A DNA stretch of 64,000 nt from Exiguobacterium marinum DSM 16307 (lineage in GTDB: Bacteria; Bacillota; Bacilli; Exiguobacteriales; Exiguobacteriaceae): NCBI RefSeq assembly GCF_000620845.1, contig NZ_KK211189.1, positions 1,069,662 to 1,133,661 on the forward strand, given 5' to 3'. Below are positions 44,623-54,106 of this stretch, one piece after another. The notes under the pieces were generated by a model that was not told the origin of the DNA, searched no databases, and saw only the letters and a list, made by a program, of their open reading frames with translations. Numbering within the stretch: position 1 is the first letter of the stretch; every line of letters starts with the position of its first letter. A program made the translations under genes and the position numbers.

Positions 44623-46065
44623 ATGAGTTTATTTGACCACGGTGTAGCGAAACTACACACGCTATTAAAAGAAGGCGAAGTCACGGTCACGGACCTCGTC
44701 AAAGAGTCGTTCGACCGAATCGAAGCGACAGATGATCAAATCGGTTCATTTTTGACACTGAACGAAGAGGCGTTCGAACAGGCGAAACGTATGGATGAGC
44801 TGGCGAAAACGTCAGACAATCCACTCTTCGGCATGCCGATCGGTGTGAAAGACAACATCGTCACGAAAGGGATGCGCACGACATGTGCCTCGACGTTCCT
44901 TGAGAACTTCGTCCCGGCACACGATGCGACAGTCGTCGAGCGTCTTCATGACGCCGGTACCGTCACAATCGGGAAGTTGAACATGGACGAGTTCGCGATG
45001 GGTTCTTCAAACGAGAATTCCGCGTTCAAACCAGTAAAAAACCCTTGGGACCCGACACGTGTACCAGGAGGTTCTTCAGGCGGTTCAGCGGCATCGGTCG
45101 CAGCTGGGCAAGTCCTCTTTAGCCTCGGTTCGGATACGGGTGGTTCGATTCGTCAACCGGCCGCGTATTGTGGTGTCGTCGGGATGAAGCCGACATACGG
45201 CCTCGTCTCACGTTTCGGCCTCGTGGCCTTCGCGTCGTCACTCGACCAAATCGGTCCACTCACGCGTACCGTCGAAGACAATGCTTACTTATTGAATACG
45301 ATCGCGGGACATTGCGATATGGACTCCACGTCAGCAGAGGTCGAGGTGCCGGACTATACGGCAGCGCTCAACCAAGATTTGACGGGCATGAAGTTCGCAC
45401 TTCCGGAAGAATTCATGGCAGAGGGTGTCGCACCTGGCGTCCGTGAACAGATTGAAAAAGCGATCGAGACGCTCAAGTCTCTCGGTGCGACGATCGAGAC
45501 GGTCTCGATTCCGTCTGTGAAGTATGCCCTCTCGGCTTACTACTTGCTCGCCTCGTCAGAAGCCTCTTCAAACTTGGCTCGTTTCGACGGCATCCGTTAC
45601 GGACGCCGCGCCGAAGCGGACACGCTCGACGAAGTGTTCACGTATTCGCGTGAACAAGGTTTCGGTGACGAGGTCAAACGCCGAATCATGCTCGGGACAT
45701 ATGCGCTCAGCTCTGGTTATTACGATGCGTTTTATAAGAAAGCACAACAAGTTCGTACCCTCATGAAGCAGGACTTCGCGAAAGTGTTCGAAGAGTATGA
45801 TGCAATCGTTGGACCAACGGCACCGACGACAGCGTTCAAACTCGGCGAACAACTCGACGATCCGCTCACGATGTATGCGAACGATATCATGACGATTCCG
45901 GTCAACTTGGTCGGTATCCCGGCCATCTCGGTCCCGGCAGGTCTTTCAGAAGGACTTCCGGTCGGTCTTCAAATTATCGGGAACTACTTTGATGAATCAA
46001 CACTTTACCGCGTGGCCCATGCTTTTGAACAAGCAAACGGCGGTTTCAAGATGCCACAGCTCTAA
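44623..46065 (+). CDS. gatA: Glutamyl-tRNA(Gln) amidotransferase subunit A
   Basis: A 480-residue amidase that frees ammonia from glutamine for GatB. The amidase triad Ser-cisSer-Lys is visible: Lys in [10 protein letters not shown], serines in [14 protein letters not shown] and [11 protein letters not shown]. Full length for the family. It follows gatC by 11 bases with AAGGAGG, and precedes gatB by 12 bases. Confidence 0.97.
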   Translation: MSLFDHGVAKLHTLLKEGEVTVTDLVKESFDRIEATDDQIGSFLTLNEEAFEQAKRMDELAKTSDNPLFGMPIGVKDNIVTKGMRTTCASTFLENFVPAHDATVVERLHDAGTVTIGKLNMDEFAMGSSNENSAFKPVKNPWDPTRVPGGSSGGSAASVAAGQVLFSLGSDTGGSIRQPAAYCGVVGMKPTYGLVSRFGLVAFASSLDQIGPLTRTVEDNAYLLNTIAGHCDMDSTSAEVEVPDYTAALNQDLTGMKFALPEEFMAEGVAPGVREQIEKAIETLKSLGATIETVSIPSVKYALSAYYLLASSEASSNLARFDGIRYGRRAEADTLDEVFTYSREQGFGDEVKRRIMLGTYALSSGYYDAFYKKAQQVRTLMKQDFAKVFEEYDAIVGPTAPTTAFKLGEQLDDPLTMYANDIMTIPVNLVGIPAISVPAGLSEGLPVGLQIIGNYFDESTLYRVAHAFEQANGGFKMPQL

Positions 46066-46077
46066 GGAGGACTTACG

Positions 46078-47508
46078 ATGAACTTTGAAACGATCATCGG
46101 GATCGAGGTGCACGCCGAGCTGAGCACGAAGTCGAAGATTTGGTGTGGCTGCTCACGCACTTACGGTGCCGAAACGAATACACAGACGTGCCCGATTTGT
46201 CTCGGACACCCGGGCGTCTTGCCTAAATTGAACGAAGAAGCGGTCAACCTCGCCATCAAGGCGGCAATGGCACTCAACTGTGAGATTGCGACAGATACGA
46301 AGTTCGACCGGAAGAACTACTTCTATCCGGACACGCCGAAAGCGTATCAAATCTCGCAGTTTGATAAGCCGATCGGCTCGAACGGTCACGTCGACGTCGA
46401 AGTCGACGGAGAGATGAAACGATTCCGCATCGAGCGCGTGCACTTAGAAGAAGATGCCGGGAAGATGAACCATACGGGTGAGAAGCATTCGGTCGTCGAC
46501 TTCAACCGGACCGGTTCACCACTCATCGAGATTGTCAGTGAAGCGGATATGCGCTCACCGAAAGACGCGGTCGCGTACCTCGAACGTTTGAAAGAAGTCC
46601 TCTCGTTCGCTGGCGTCTCGGACGTCAAGATGGAAGAGGGGTCGCTTCGCTGTGACTGTAACATCTCGGTCCGTCCATACGGGCAGGAGAAGTTCGGGAC
46701 GAAGACGGAGCTCAAAAACTTGAACTCGTTCTCAAACGTCTTGAAGGCGCTCGACTATGAAGAGACGCGTCATCGCAAATTGCTTCTCTCAGGTGGCGTC
46801 ATGCGTCAAGAGACACTCCGTTACGACGAAGCTGCGAAAAAGACGATTCTCATGCGTGTCAAAGAAGGGGCAGCGGACTACCGCTACTTCCCGGAGCCGG
46901 ACCTCGTCCGTCTTGAAATCGATGAGGCATGGAAAGAGCGCATCCGCGCGACGATTCCAGAGTTGCCGGCAGCACGTCGTGAACGCTACATGAGCCAATA
47001 CGGTCTCTCGGCATACGACGCGAAAGCCCTCACGTCGACGCGTGAGTTCTCGGACTTCTTCGAAGCGACGACAGCGGCTGGAGCGGAACCGAAAGCAGCA
47101 GCGAACTGGCTCATGGGTGAAGTGCTCGGTCACTTGAACAAGTCAAATGAAACGGTTGAGACGATGAAGTTGACGCCGGAATCACTCGCAGAGCTCATCC
47201 GCTTGATCGCGGAAGGGACGATTTCATCGAAAATCGCGAAGCGTGTCTTCACGGCGATGATGGAAGAAGCGGCTGAGCCGAAAGCGTATGTGGAAGCGAA
47301 CGGACTCGCCCAAATCTCGGACGAGAACTTGCTCCGCGGTTACATCCTCGAATTGTTCGAGGCGCATCCGCAAATGATCGAAGACTTCAAGAACGGGAAA
47401 GACCGTGCGAAAGGCTTCATCATCGGCCAAATCATGAAACAGACGAAAGGGATGGCGAACCCGGCACTCCTCGATGGCTTGTTCCACGAAGAGATCGCGA
47501 AACGCTAA
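46078..47508 (+). CDS. gatB: Aspartyl/glutamyl-tRNA amidotransferase subunit B
   Basis: A 476-residue kinase-like subunit that activates and amidates the misacylated tRNA. The zinc site is seen in CGCS and CPICLGHPG; other landmarks are [21 protein letters not shown]-like [15 protein letters not shown], and the C-terminal YqeY-like tail domain (~335-476). AAGGAGG lies before the ATG. A short hairpin after the stop separates it from dagK. Confidence 0.97.
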   Translation: MNFETIIGIEVHAELSTKSKIWCGCSRTYGAETNTQTCPICLGHPGVLPKLNEEAVNLAIKAAMALNCEIATDTKFDRKNYFYPDTPKAYQISQFDKPIGSNGHVDVEVDGEMKRFRIERVHLEEDAGKMNHTGEKHSVVDFNRTGSPLIEIVSEADMRSPKDAVAYLERLKEVLSFAGVSDVKMEEGSLRCDCNISVRPYGQEKFGTKTELKNLNSFSNVLKALDYEETRHRKLLLSGGVMRQETLRYDEAAKKTILMRVKEGAADYRYFPEPDLVRLEIDEAWKERIRATIPELPAARRERYMSQYGLSAYDAKALTSTREFSDFFEATTAAGAEPKAAANWLMGEVLGHLNKSNETVETMKLTPESLAELIRLIAEGTISSKIAKRVFTAMMEEAAEPKAYVEANGLAQISDENLLRGYILELFEAHPQMIEDFKNGKDRAKGFIIGQIMKQTKGMANPALLDGLFHEEIAKR

Positions 47509-47515
47509 GCAGGCG

Positions 47516-47539
47516 GCGAGACACTTGTGTCTCGCTTTT
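47516..47539 (+). terminator. Short hairpin terminator or attenuator after gatB
   Basis: GCGAGACAC and GTGTCTCGC form an 8-9-base-pair stem with a minimal loop, followed by TTTTC. It lies within a gene run on one strand, so partial read-through is possible. Confidence 0.65.
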
Positions 47540-47571
47540 CGCTCGAGTTGAGCATAGGGGAGAGAATCAAT

Positions 47572-48570
47572 ATGCAACGGAAACGTGCGCGGGTCATTTA
47601 TAACCCGACATCTGGTAAAGAAGTGATCAAACGGGAACTCCCGTACATTTTGAACCGCCTCGAGGATGCGGGTTATGAGACGTCGACGTATGCGACGAAA
47701 GCGATTGGTGATGCCACGCTCGAAGCAAAACGGGCCTCGGCGGCCGAGTTCGACCTCATCATCGCCGCAGGTGGAGACGGGACATTGAACGAAGTCATCT
47801 CAGGGCTCGCGCCGCTTGAGAATCGTCCGACGATCGGTCTCATTCCGGTCGGGACGACGAACGACTTCGCTCGGGCAATGCGGATTCCACTGAGCGTCGT
47901 CGGCGCACTCGACGTCATCTGTGACGGCTTCGAGATGCCGGTCGACCTCGGGGAAATCGAAGGAGAGACAGGTGACATCCACTATTTCATCAATATCGCT
48001 GGCGGTGGGATCATGACCGAGCTCTCGTATGAGGTGCCATCGAAGTTGAAGACGGCGCTCGGTCAGCTCGCGTATTATGTGAAAGGGATGGAGAAGCTAC
48101 CACTCATCAAACCGACGTACATCGAGCTCGAACACGACGAAGGAACGTTCCAAGGGGAAGTCATGATCTTTCTCACATCGAACTCGAACTCGGTCGGTGG
48201 ATTTGAAAAAATCTCACCGCACGCATCGTTGAATGACGGGTTATTCGACTTGTTCATTTTGCGGAAATGTAACTTGTTCGAATTCATCCATGTCGTCCGC
48301 TTACTCCTCCGTGGAGAGCATTTATCGAGCTCACTCGTCGAACATGTGAAGACGAGTCGCGTCAAGATGAAGACGACAGAGCCGATGAGTTTGAACATCG
48401 ACGGCGAGTACGGCGGGGAGTGTACAGGGGAGATGCGGAACTTATTCCGTCATTTGACGGTGCTCGCGCCGAACGCCCGGATCCGCGAGATGGAAGAGTT
48501 GAATGCACAATATGAACGCGAACAGATGATCAAGCAATTGTTCAATGTTTCGCTCGATAAAGCAGAGTGA
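47572..48570 (+). CDS. dagK: Diacylglycerol kinase DagK (DgkB)
   Basis: A 332-residue soluble lipid kinase that returns diacylglycerol to phosphatidic acid during lipoteichoic acid synthesis. Motifs: RVIYNPTSGKE, IIAAGGDGTLNEVISGL, PVGTTNDFARA and FINIAGGG. ATG at 47572 follows GGGGAGAG; a longer frame upstream runs through the hairpin and is rejected. The order gatCAB-dagK-rlmCD is that of B. subtilis. Confidence 0.95.
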   Translation: MQRKRARVIYNPTSGKEVIKRELPYILNRLEDAGYETSTYATKAIGDATLEAKRASAAEFDLIIAAGGDGTLNEVISGLAPLENRPTIGLIPVGTTNDFARAMRIPLSVVGALDVICDGFEMPVDLGEIEGETGDIHYFINIAGGGIMTELSYEVPSKLKTALGQLAYYVKGMEKLPLIKPTYIELEHDEGTFQGEVMIFLTSNSNSVGGFEKISPHASLNDGLFDLFILRKCNLFEFIHVVRLLLRGEHLSSSLVEHVKTSRVKMKTTEPMSLNIDGEYGGECTGEMRNLFRHLTVLAPNARIREMEELNAQYEREQMIKQLFNVSLDKAE

Positions 48571-48574
48571 AAAG

Positions 48575-48606
48575 ATAGGAATGACGACATCAGTCATTCC
48601 TATTTG
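48575..48606 (+). terminator. Hairpin between dagK and rlmCD
   Basis: ATAGGAATGAC and GTCATTCCTAT form a perfect 11-base-pair stem with a 7-base loop; the T stretch is short, so it may act as a partial terminator. Confidence 0.55.
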
Positions 48607-48625
48607 CAATGGAAGGAGCATTCGT

Positions 48626-49987
48626 ATGCTACCAGTGAAAAAGAATGACCGTCTCGATGTGCACGTCCACGACCTGACCCATGAAGGGGCGGGTGTGGCG
48701 CGTGTCGACGGCTATACGCTGTTCGTCCCGAACACGTTGCCGGGAGAGACGGTCGAAATCGTCGTGACGAAGACGAACAAGCAGTACGGGTTCGCCCGAT
48801 TGTTGAACGTGAAAGAAGCGAGTGCCGACCGGGTCGAGCCGCCGTGCCCGATCTTTTATCAGTGTGGCGGCTGCCAGCTGCAACACTTCAGTTATGAAGG
48901 TCAACTTCGCCAAAAACGGGAACGCGTCGTCGATGCGCTCAAGCGTCTCGGTCAGTTCGACGTACCGGTCCATGACACGATTGGGATGCCGGAACCTTGG
49001 CGCTACCGCAACAAGGCACAAGTCCCGTTCAAACAAGAAGGGGACCGTCTCGTCTCGGGCTTCTATCGTCCTCGTTCGCATGACATCGTCGAGATGAGCG
49101 AATGTTTGATTCAAGATGAGCGCAATGACAAGGCGATCCAAGTCGTCCGTGACGTATTGGATGCTCGCGGTGTGCCGGCGTATGACGAGAAGACAGGACG
49201 CGGTGTCATCCGTCACGTCATGGCCCGTTACGGGTACCATTCGGGTGAACTGATGATCGTCCTCATCACGAAGACGATGAAGTTAAAAGGCGTGAATGAG
49301 ATTGTCGCCGACATCGTCGAGCGTCTCCCGAACGTGACGTCGATCATGCAAAACGTCAACCCGGACAAGACGAACGTCATCCTCGGGCCGACGAACAAAT
49401 TGCTTTACGGCCATGAGACGATTGAGGATAAAATCGCAGGACTCACGTTCACGATTTCTCCGCACTCGTTCTTTCAGGTCAATCCGGTCCAAACGGAGAA
49501 GTTATACGGGAAAGCACTCGAGTACGCACGACTGTCAGGTACGGAGCAAGTCGTCGACGCCTATTGCGGTATCGGGACGATCAGTCTCTTCCTCGCGCGT
49601 AAAGCGGCACACGTCTACGGCGTCGAAGTCGTCCCGGAAGCGATTGAGGACGCGAAACAAAATGCACTCGTCAATGAGATTGACAACGTGACGTACGCAT
49701 GTGGTGCGGCGGAAGATGTGCTCCCACAGTGGAAGAAAGATGGCGTGAATCCGGACGTGATTGTCGTCGATCCACCACGAAAAGGATGTGCCGAGTCGTT
49801 TCTTGAGACGATGGTCGAGATGGCACCGAAACGGATTGTGTACGTCTCATGTAACGTCGCGACACAAGCGCGTGATATGCGTTACCTCGCCGACCGTGGC
49901 TATCGCTTGATGGAAGTGACACCGGTCGACATGTTCCCGCATACGGCGCATGTGGAGACGGTGGCGTGGTTGGAGAAAGTAGAATAA
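48626..49987 (+). CDS. rlmCD: 23S rRNA (uracil-5-)-methyltransferase RlmCD
   Basis: A 453-residue enzyme with an N-terminal TRAM domain (~5-60), cysteines for an iron-sulfur cluster (PCPIFYQCGGCQLQ plus MSECLI) and a SAM-dependent Rossmann domain with DAYCGIGTISLFLA and DPPRKGC; the catalytic cysteine is in YVSCNVATQARD. In B. subtilis the orthologous RlmCD methylates two positions of 23S rRNA. ATG at 48626, seven bases after AAGGAG, is preferred over longer frames. Confidence 0.94.
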   Translation: MLPVKKNDRLDVHVHDLTHEGAGVARVDGYTLFVPNTLPGETVEIVVTKTNKQYGFARLLNVKEASADRVEPPCPIFYQCGGCQLQHFSYEGQLRQKRERVVDALKRLGQFDVPVHDTIGMPEPWRYRNKAQVPFKQEGDRLVSGFYRPRSHDIVEMSECLIQDERNDKAIQVVRDVLDARGVPAYDEKTGRGVIRHVMARYGYHSGELMIVLITKTMKLKGVNEIVADIVERLPNVTSIMQNVNPDKTNVILGPTNKLLYGHETIEDKIAGLTFTISPHSFFQVNPVQTEKLYGKALEYARLSGTEQVVDAYCGIGTISLFLARKAAHVYGVEVVPEAIEDAKQNALVNEIDNVTYACGAAEDVLPQWKKDGVNPDVIVVDPPRKGCAESFLETMVEMAPKRIVYVSCNVATQARDMRYLADRGYRLMEVTPVDMFPHTAHVETVAWLEKVE

Positions 49988-49994
49988 GAGATTC

Positions 49995-50043
49995 GAGGGG
50001 GCCTTGTCACGTTGCTTATTGCGAAATGACAGGCCCTCTTTTT
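49995..50043 (+). terminator. Intrinsic terminator of rlmCD
   Basis: GAGGG-GCCTTGTCA pairs with TGACAGGCCCTC, leaving a 15-17-base loop, and is followed by five T. Confidence 0.8.
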
Positions 50044-50061
50044 CAGAAGATACATTTTGAT

Positions 50062-50113
50062 TTGATATGCACCTATATAGTTAGTATACTTATAATAAGT
50101 AAGCTAACTATAT
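50062..50113 (+). promoter_or_regulatory. Promoter and nested operator of the MarR unit
   Basis: TTGATA (50062-50067) and TATACT (50085-50090) are 17 bases apart. Around them is a nested dyad centred at 50094: outer arms ATATAGTTAG (50075-50084) and CTAACTATAT (50104-50113), inner palindrome ACTTATAATAAGT (50088-50100). This fits autorepression by the MarR protein encoded next. Confidence 0.65.
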
Positions 50114-50184
50114 GATATGAGAAGTGTCGCTTTTTTGGGAACGGGTCCAAAGAATGTCGAGAACGAAATGAAGAAGGTGATTAT

Positions 50185-50604
50185 TTGGAAAATTTGTCTT
50201 ATCTGTTGATTAAGTCCTCACGATTTTTAAAAGGAGTGTTAGACAAACGATTGCAAGAGTATGATTTAACAGCTACGCAGTTCTCGGTACTGAATCAAAT
50301 CACGGCTCACAATGGGAACATCACGTCAGCAGAAGTCGCGCAGCGATTAGAGTCCGACCGACCGACCATCTCTGCAATCATCAATAGGCTCGAAAGGGAC
50401 GGCTTCGTTGAAAAAGTGCAGAATCCACATGACAAGCGATCTGCGTACCTCAAGCTGAACGAAGAGACCTTGAAACTTGTAGACGAGCTGAGACGTGTTT
50501 CAGACGAAGTGAATGAAACGATATTTGAAGCGTTCACTGAAGAGGAAGTGTCTAACATGAAAGCGTATTTAGTCAAACTGATGAAACACTTTGACGACAT
50601 GTGA
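50185..50604 (+). CDS. MarR-family transcriptional regulator
   Basis: A 139-residue winged-helix regulator with the typical recognition region ITSAEVAQRLESDRPTISAIINRLERDGFV followed by the wing PHDKRSAYLKL (shown in parts: ESDRPTISAIINRLERDGF). No cysteine-based redox switch of the OhrR type is seen. The start is TTG at 50185, six bases after AAGGTGA. It heads a unit with a broken reductase gene and an NmrA-like oxidoreductase. Confidence 0.88.
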   Translation: MENLSYLLIKSSRFLKGVLDKRLQEYDLTATQFSVLNQITAHNGNITSAEVAQRLESDRPTISAIINRLERDGFVEKVQNPHDKRSAYLKLNEETLKLVDELRRVSDEVNETIFEAFTEEEVSNMKAYLVKLMKHFDDM

Positions 50605-50759
50605 TTCGATGCAAAGAGAAATACGTTCAGACATATCACAATGATGGCAAATATTTTGTGGTCGGCTCATCAGCGATGACAAAAACAATCGCAACACGTC
50701 TGAAAGATAAAGGCATACGAAAGAAAAATATCATCAAGGACACGTTCATCGGATACTAA
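50604..50759 (+). pseudogene. C-terminal remnant of a ferredoxin-reductase-like flavoprotein
   Basis: Between the MarR gene and the next gene an open stretch without its own start encodes ~51 residues ending KYFVVGSSAMTKTIATRL and then KNIIKDTFIGY, stop at 50757-50759. A conserved YFVxGSxxM segment followed by a final F-x-GY is the end of FNR-type NAD(P)H-flavin oxidoreductases (ferredoxin or flavohaemoprotein reductase family). The FAD-binding part and most of the NAD domain are absent. A deletion fusing the MarR end to the reductase tail explains it best. Confidence 0.6.
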
Positions 50760-50794
50760 GCCTAAAAATATGGATGACAAGGAGTGAAGGATTG

Positions 50795-51706
50795 ATGGGT
50801 TCAATTCTCGTAACTGGAGCGACGGGTAATGTAGGGAAATATGTCGTCAACTATTTGAACGGTCGAGATTCGGACGTTGTGGTGGCAGGGCATCGCATAC
50901 AAGAACTAGAAAAGAGCTATCCGGGGATGAAAGCGGTCAGACTGGATTTCGAGGATCCGAGCACGTTTGAAGAGGCATTACATGGCGTCGACCGCGTGTT
51001 TTTGATGCGACCGCCTCAGATTGGGGATGCCGAAGTGTTTCGACCGTTCGTTGAAGCGATGAAGGCACAATCCGTGCGTCTCGTCTCATTTTTATCGTTG
51101 ATGGGGGTTGAACGAAACCCATTCCCGCCTCACCATAAAATCGAAAAAATGATTGAGGAGGCGTCGATTCCTTACGCGCACATTCGTCCAGGTTTCTTTA
51201 TGCAGAACTTAACCGGTGTCCATGCCGAAGAGATTAGGAAGGATCGTGAGATATTCATTCCTGCCGGTAACAGTAAGGTGAGTTTTATCGATGCTGAAGA
51301 TATCGGCAAAGCGATCGCTCATGTTCTCCTAAATCCTGACGCTCATCAACATGTAGCTTATACGTTGACGGGTCCTGAAGCACTCGATTACGTGGACATC
51401 GCCAATCAATTGACCTTATTGACTGGGGAAAAAATCACCTATGCCAAGCCGAGTATGCTTCACTACCGCTCACGCTATATCAACGAACGGGGACTTAGCC
51501 CGGAATACGTAAACGTGACGATGGCGCTTTATTTGATGACGCGCCTTGGCACGGCAAAGGCGATCACACATACGTTCAAAGAGTTGACAGGGGACGAACC
51601 ACGGACGTTTTTCGAGTTCGCCAAAGCTCACCTTCATGAGTTCGAGCGAAAAGACGATGGAGATTCAACAAATGATCCATTTGACCTGAAGGAGGCGAAC
51701 GTATGA
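50795..51706 (+). CDS. NmrA-like NAD(P)-binding oxidoreductase
   Basis: A 303-residue Rossmann protein of the atypical SDR/NmrA group, with the nucleotide motif ILVTGATGNVGKYVV at the start, then LMRPPQ, and SFLSLMGV followed by HIRPGFFMQN; the last part is the typical NmrA C-terminal lobe. The substrate is unknown; relatives reduce quinones or sense the NADPH/NADP ratio. ATG at 50795 is used (ten bases after GGAG). It overlaps the next gene by four bases (ATGA). Confidence 0.85.
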   Translation: MGSILVTGATGNVGKYVVNYLNGRDSDVVVAGHRIQELEKSYPGMKAVRLDFEDPSTFEEALHGVDRVFLMRPPQIGDAEVFRPFVEAMKAQSVRLVSFLSLMGVERNPFPPHHKIEKMIEEASIPYAHIRPGFFMQNLTGVHAEEIRKDREIFIPAGNSKVSFIDAEDIGKAIAHVLLNPDAHQHVAYTLTGPEALDYVDIANQLTLLTGEKITYAKPSMLHYRSRYINERGLSPEYVNVTMALYLMTRLGTAKAITHTFKELTGDEPRTFFEFAKAHLHEFERKDDGDSTNDPFDLKEANV

Positions 51707-52110
51707 ATCGAGAGGAACAGATTCGTTTTGCGGCGTATCAAGTGATGGAGCTCGGAAAGATGGAAGTCGTCCCCGAAGTGTTCGCTACAGAATATGTCGC
51801 GCATGCAGGGGAACGGACGTATAAAGGCCATGCATTCATTCGACGTTTCTCAAAACAGATGAAGACGGCGATTCCTGACGTCAAGGTGAAGAAGGTCGAG
51901 GTACTCGTTCAGACAGAAGACACTGTCACGTGGCAGCGCACACTTAGTGGGACACATCAACGAAACATGATGGGCATCCCTGCGAGCGGGAAACAGGTCG
52001 AATGGGTGGACATGGTCGTCTCCCGTTTTCAGAATGGATTGATTGTTGAGGAGTGGGTCGTCTCTGAACTGATGGGTGAGTTATTGGTGAAACGACCTAA
52101 AACAAAGTGA
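51703..52110 (+). CDS. SnoaL-like ester cyclase-family protein
   Basis: A 135-residue protein of the NTF2-like superfamily, SnoaL/ester cyclase type, recognisable from EYVAHAGERTYKGHAFIRRF, the central W-R-TLSGTHQ strand and the GKQVEWVDMVVSRF-x-NGLIVEEW end. Such proteins are often of unknown substrate. Translation is coupled to the NmrA-like gene through an ATGA overlap, so the two probably act together. Confidence 0.8.
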   Translation: MNREEQIRFAAYQVMELGKMEVVPEVFATEYVAHAGERTYKGHAFIRRFSKQMKTAIPDVKVKKVEVLVQTEDTVTWQRTLSGTHQRNMMGIPASGKQVEWVDMVVSRFQNGLIVEEWVVSELMGELLVKRPKTK

Positions 52111-52233
52111 TGGTTTAATGGGAAAGTACTTATGATCAAATATAAGTGCTTTTTTTGTTCGTCACCAAAGAAACAAAAAGTATGTCTGATATGATGAATG
52201 TATGATCGAAAAACATATAGTCGGGGGAATGAC

Positions 52234-52770
52234 ATGAATATTCAACAGATGATGGAGTTCGAAATCGGGGAGGCACTCGACAAACAGTTGACCGAGTTGC
52301 TCATGAAGTCTTTTGAGCCACTTTATCATGAACGAAGCTACTTCAAGCAGTTGCCGCATCTTCGATTGATTGCATGTGATGAGCAACAACACGTCATCGG
52401 GCAAGTCGGTTTAGACTTTCGCGTGATGAATTTGAACGGGGACCCGATTCGAGTGCTCGGGATTATCGACTTATGCGTTCAAGAAGAATGGCAAGGACGC
52501 GGGATCGGAGGAGCGCTGATGGAACGGGTGATTGCTCTCGGTGACGAGCATCGGATCGACTTTCTCCTGTTATTCGCTGACCGACCTGACCTTTATGAGC
52601 AGATCGGGTTTCACAAGGTATCGAACACATGCACGTGGCTTCAAATCGATGACCAAAACCAGACGACTCGAGGGATTGGGGAGGCACCATTTGACGAATT
52701 GATGGTGAAGACGGTAGGAGACAAGCAATGGACGGAAGGGACACTCGACTTGCTCGGATACTTATACTAG
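52234..52770 (+). CDS. GNAT-family N-acetyltransferase
   Basis: A 178-residue acyltransferase. The acetyl-CoA site is VQEEWQGRGIGGALMERVI (motif Q/RxxGxG/A), followed by LLLFADRPDLYEQIGFHKV, the usual strand 5 and helix. Acceptor unknown. ATG at 52234, six bases after GGGGG, is chosen. A methyltransferase-like gene follows after ten bases. Confidence 0.85.
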   Translation: MNIQQMMEFEIGEALDKQLTELLMKSFEPLYHERSYFKQLPHLRLIACDEQQHVIGQVGLDFRVMNLNGDPIRVLGIIDLCVQEEWQGRGIGGALMERVIALGDEHRIDFLLLFADRPDLYEQIGFHKVSNTCTWLQIDDQNQTTRGIGEAPFDELMVKTVGDKQWTEGTLDLLGYLY

Positions 52771-52780
52771 GAGGATACCG

Positions 52781-53404
52781 ATGAACTATGAACAAGTGAC
52801 AGAAACATATGAGGCGTATGCACAAAAGATCGGGGACCGGAAGCGCATGTATGAAACGATTGCGAACATATTTGACGTGAAGCGGGCGCTCTATCCCGGA
52901 AGTCACGTCGATATCGCCCCGTCCTTCGTCATCCCGCACGTCATCTATGTCGACAGTTTCAAAGGGGCGATTCGCTTTTTCAAGAAACTCGAAACGGTAC
53001 AGGAACTGATTGATCAAAGAAAGGAATATGATGAGCCGTGTACCATTGAATTCTTTGGTCAGGACTATACGCAGCCGCTCGACATCGAACCGGTCGATTT
53101 GGTTATCTCGCAATATGCGGGATTTGTCGGGCAGGCGACGAAACAGTATTTGAAGCCGGGTGGCATCTTGCTTTGTAACGATAGTCATGGAGACGCGACG
53201 TTGGCGCGGTTCGATAAGACGTTCGAATTGATTGGGGTCATGGGAAGTACGAATGAACTCGTTCAGACGGGGCTCGACGAGTATTTCCATTTACCGAAAG
53301 GGAAAGACGTCGATATCGCAGAAGTGAAGAAGACGATGAAAGGTCCTAAGTATACGAAACAAGAGGAGAATTATGTGTTTCGTAAACGATTAGAAAGGGA
53401 GTGA
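52781..53404 (+). CDS. Methyltransferase-like Rossmann protein
   Basis: A 207-residue soluble protein with the outline of a class I SAM-dependent methyltransferase: helix, HVDIAPSFVIP in place of the first glycine-rich loop, an acidic strand end PVDLVISQYAGFVG, then YLKPGGILLCNDSHGD. The glycine-rich SAM loop is not well conserved, so binding of SAM is uncertain. AGGAGG precedes the ATG, and it probably shares a message with the GNAT gene. Confidence 0.65.
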   Translation: MNYEQVTETYEAYAQKIGDRKRMYETIANIFDVKRALYPGSHVDIAPSFVIPHVIYVDSFKGAIRFFKKLETVQELIDQRKEYDEPCTIEFFGQDYTQPLDIEPVDLVISQYAGFVGQATKQYLKPGGILLCNDSHGDATLARFDKTFELIGVMGSTNELVQTGLDEYFHLPKGKDVDIAEVKKTMKGPKYTKQEENYVFRKRLERE

Positions 53405-53430
53405 ACTTAAGACGATTCACCCCCTTCTTT
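53394..53430. terminator. Weak bidirectional hairpin
   Basis: AAGGGAGTGAA pairs with TTCACCCCCTT with one mismatch, between convergent genes; it overlaps the end of the methyltransferase-like gene. Confidence 0.5.
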
Positions 53431-53437
53431 GAATTTT

Positions 53438-54106
53438 CTATTCACAGGCCCAACCGTCATTGTCGCGATCCATTTTTGGTTGATAAGCTGGATGATCGGA
53501 AGAAACACCACCAGGATAGGTTCCCTTTAAGTCAGTGCAGTTTTGGAAATTCTCAGAAGGTTGTGAGGTTGGCGGGTTCGATTCGGTCGCTTCAGATGTG
53601 TTTGACTGTTGTTCGAATTGTCGCTCAGCTTCAGCGATAGCGACCGCAACTTTTTCTTGCTCTTCTTTTCGAACCGAAGTGATTTCCTCTTCGAGTTGCT
53701 TTTGTGCCTCGTCTTTCACCCGTTGTAACTCACCTTCAAACTCCTTACGCAATGTTGATTCTGCCTCCGCCAACCTTTCGTCTACCGATGCTTTGGCATC
53801 CGTAAGTTTTCGCCGTAAATCTTCGTTTTCAGATAGATAGGCATCTAGTTGATCTTGCAACTTTTCTTTCTCAGAGTTGGCGGAACTCAATTTCTCCTCT
53901 ACAAGCAATAAGTCTTGTTCGTACTCTTCAACTGGAATCGACTCTTCGAAACTACAAGAAGCTAATAGAAGGACTGAGCAAAGGACTGCGAAAATGATGA
54001 GGAATCGAGAAGAGAATCGCGGCTGTTGAAGAAACTCTTTCAAAAGGAAAGGTGTCACAATAAGTAAAACGAGTAGAGGCAAGCCTATCAATAAAACATG
54101 ATTCAT
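53438..54106 (-). CDS. Membrane-anchored coiled-coil protein with excalibur domain
   Basis: A 222-residue protein: two N-terminal hydrophobic segments (~3-18 and ~30-50, the second ending LLLASCSFE), a long charged coiled coil (~60-165), a Ser/Thr/Pro linker and a C-terminal excalibur calcium-binding domain (~185-222) with FQNCTDL, YPGGV and the loop DRDNDGWACE. The excalibur domain would be outside the cell. A lipoprotein-like LASC motif is present but is preceded by another helix, so lipidation is doubtful. ATG at 54106 follows AAGGAGG. Confidence 0.85.
   Translation of the reverse strand: MNHVLLIGLPLLVLLIVTPFLLKEFLQQPRFSSRFLIIFAVLCSVLLLASCSFEESIPVEEYEQDLLLVEEKLSSANSEKEKLQDQLDAYLSENEDLRRKLTDAKASVDERLAEAESTLRKEFEGELQRVKDEAQKQLEEEITSVRKEEQEKVAVAIAEAERQFEQQSNTSEATESNPPTSQPSENFQNCTDLKGTYPGGVSSDHPAYQPKMDRDNDGWACE

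Noticed and set aside
48629-49240. 203-residue open frame on the minus strand
   Set aside because: Antisense shadow of rlmCD; composition (many Arg, His, Asp) is what reverse reading of a GC-biased gene gives.
50773-50794. Start of the NmrA-like protein at 50774
   Set aside because: The Rossmann motif begins directly after ATG 50795 and GGAG is correctly spaced for that codon.
52463-53290. 275-residue open frame on the minus strand
   Set aside because: It spans two genes on the other strand (GNAT and methyltransferase-like), each with its own ribosome site and motifs.
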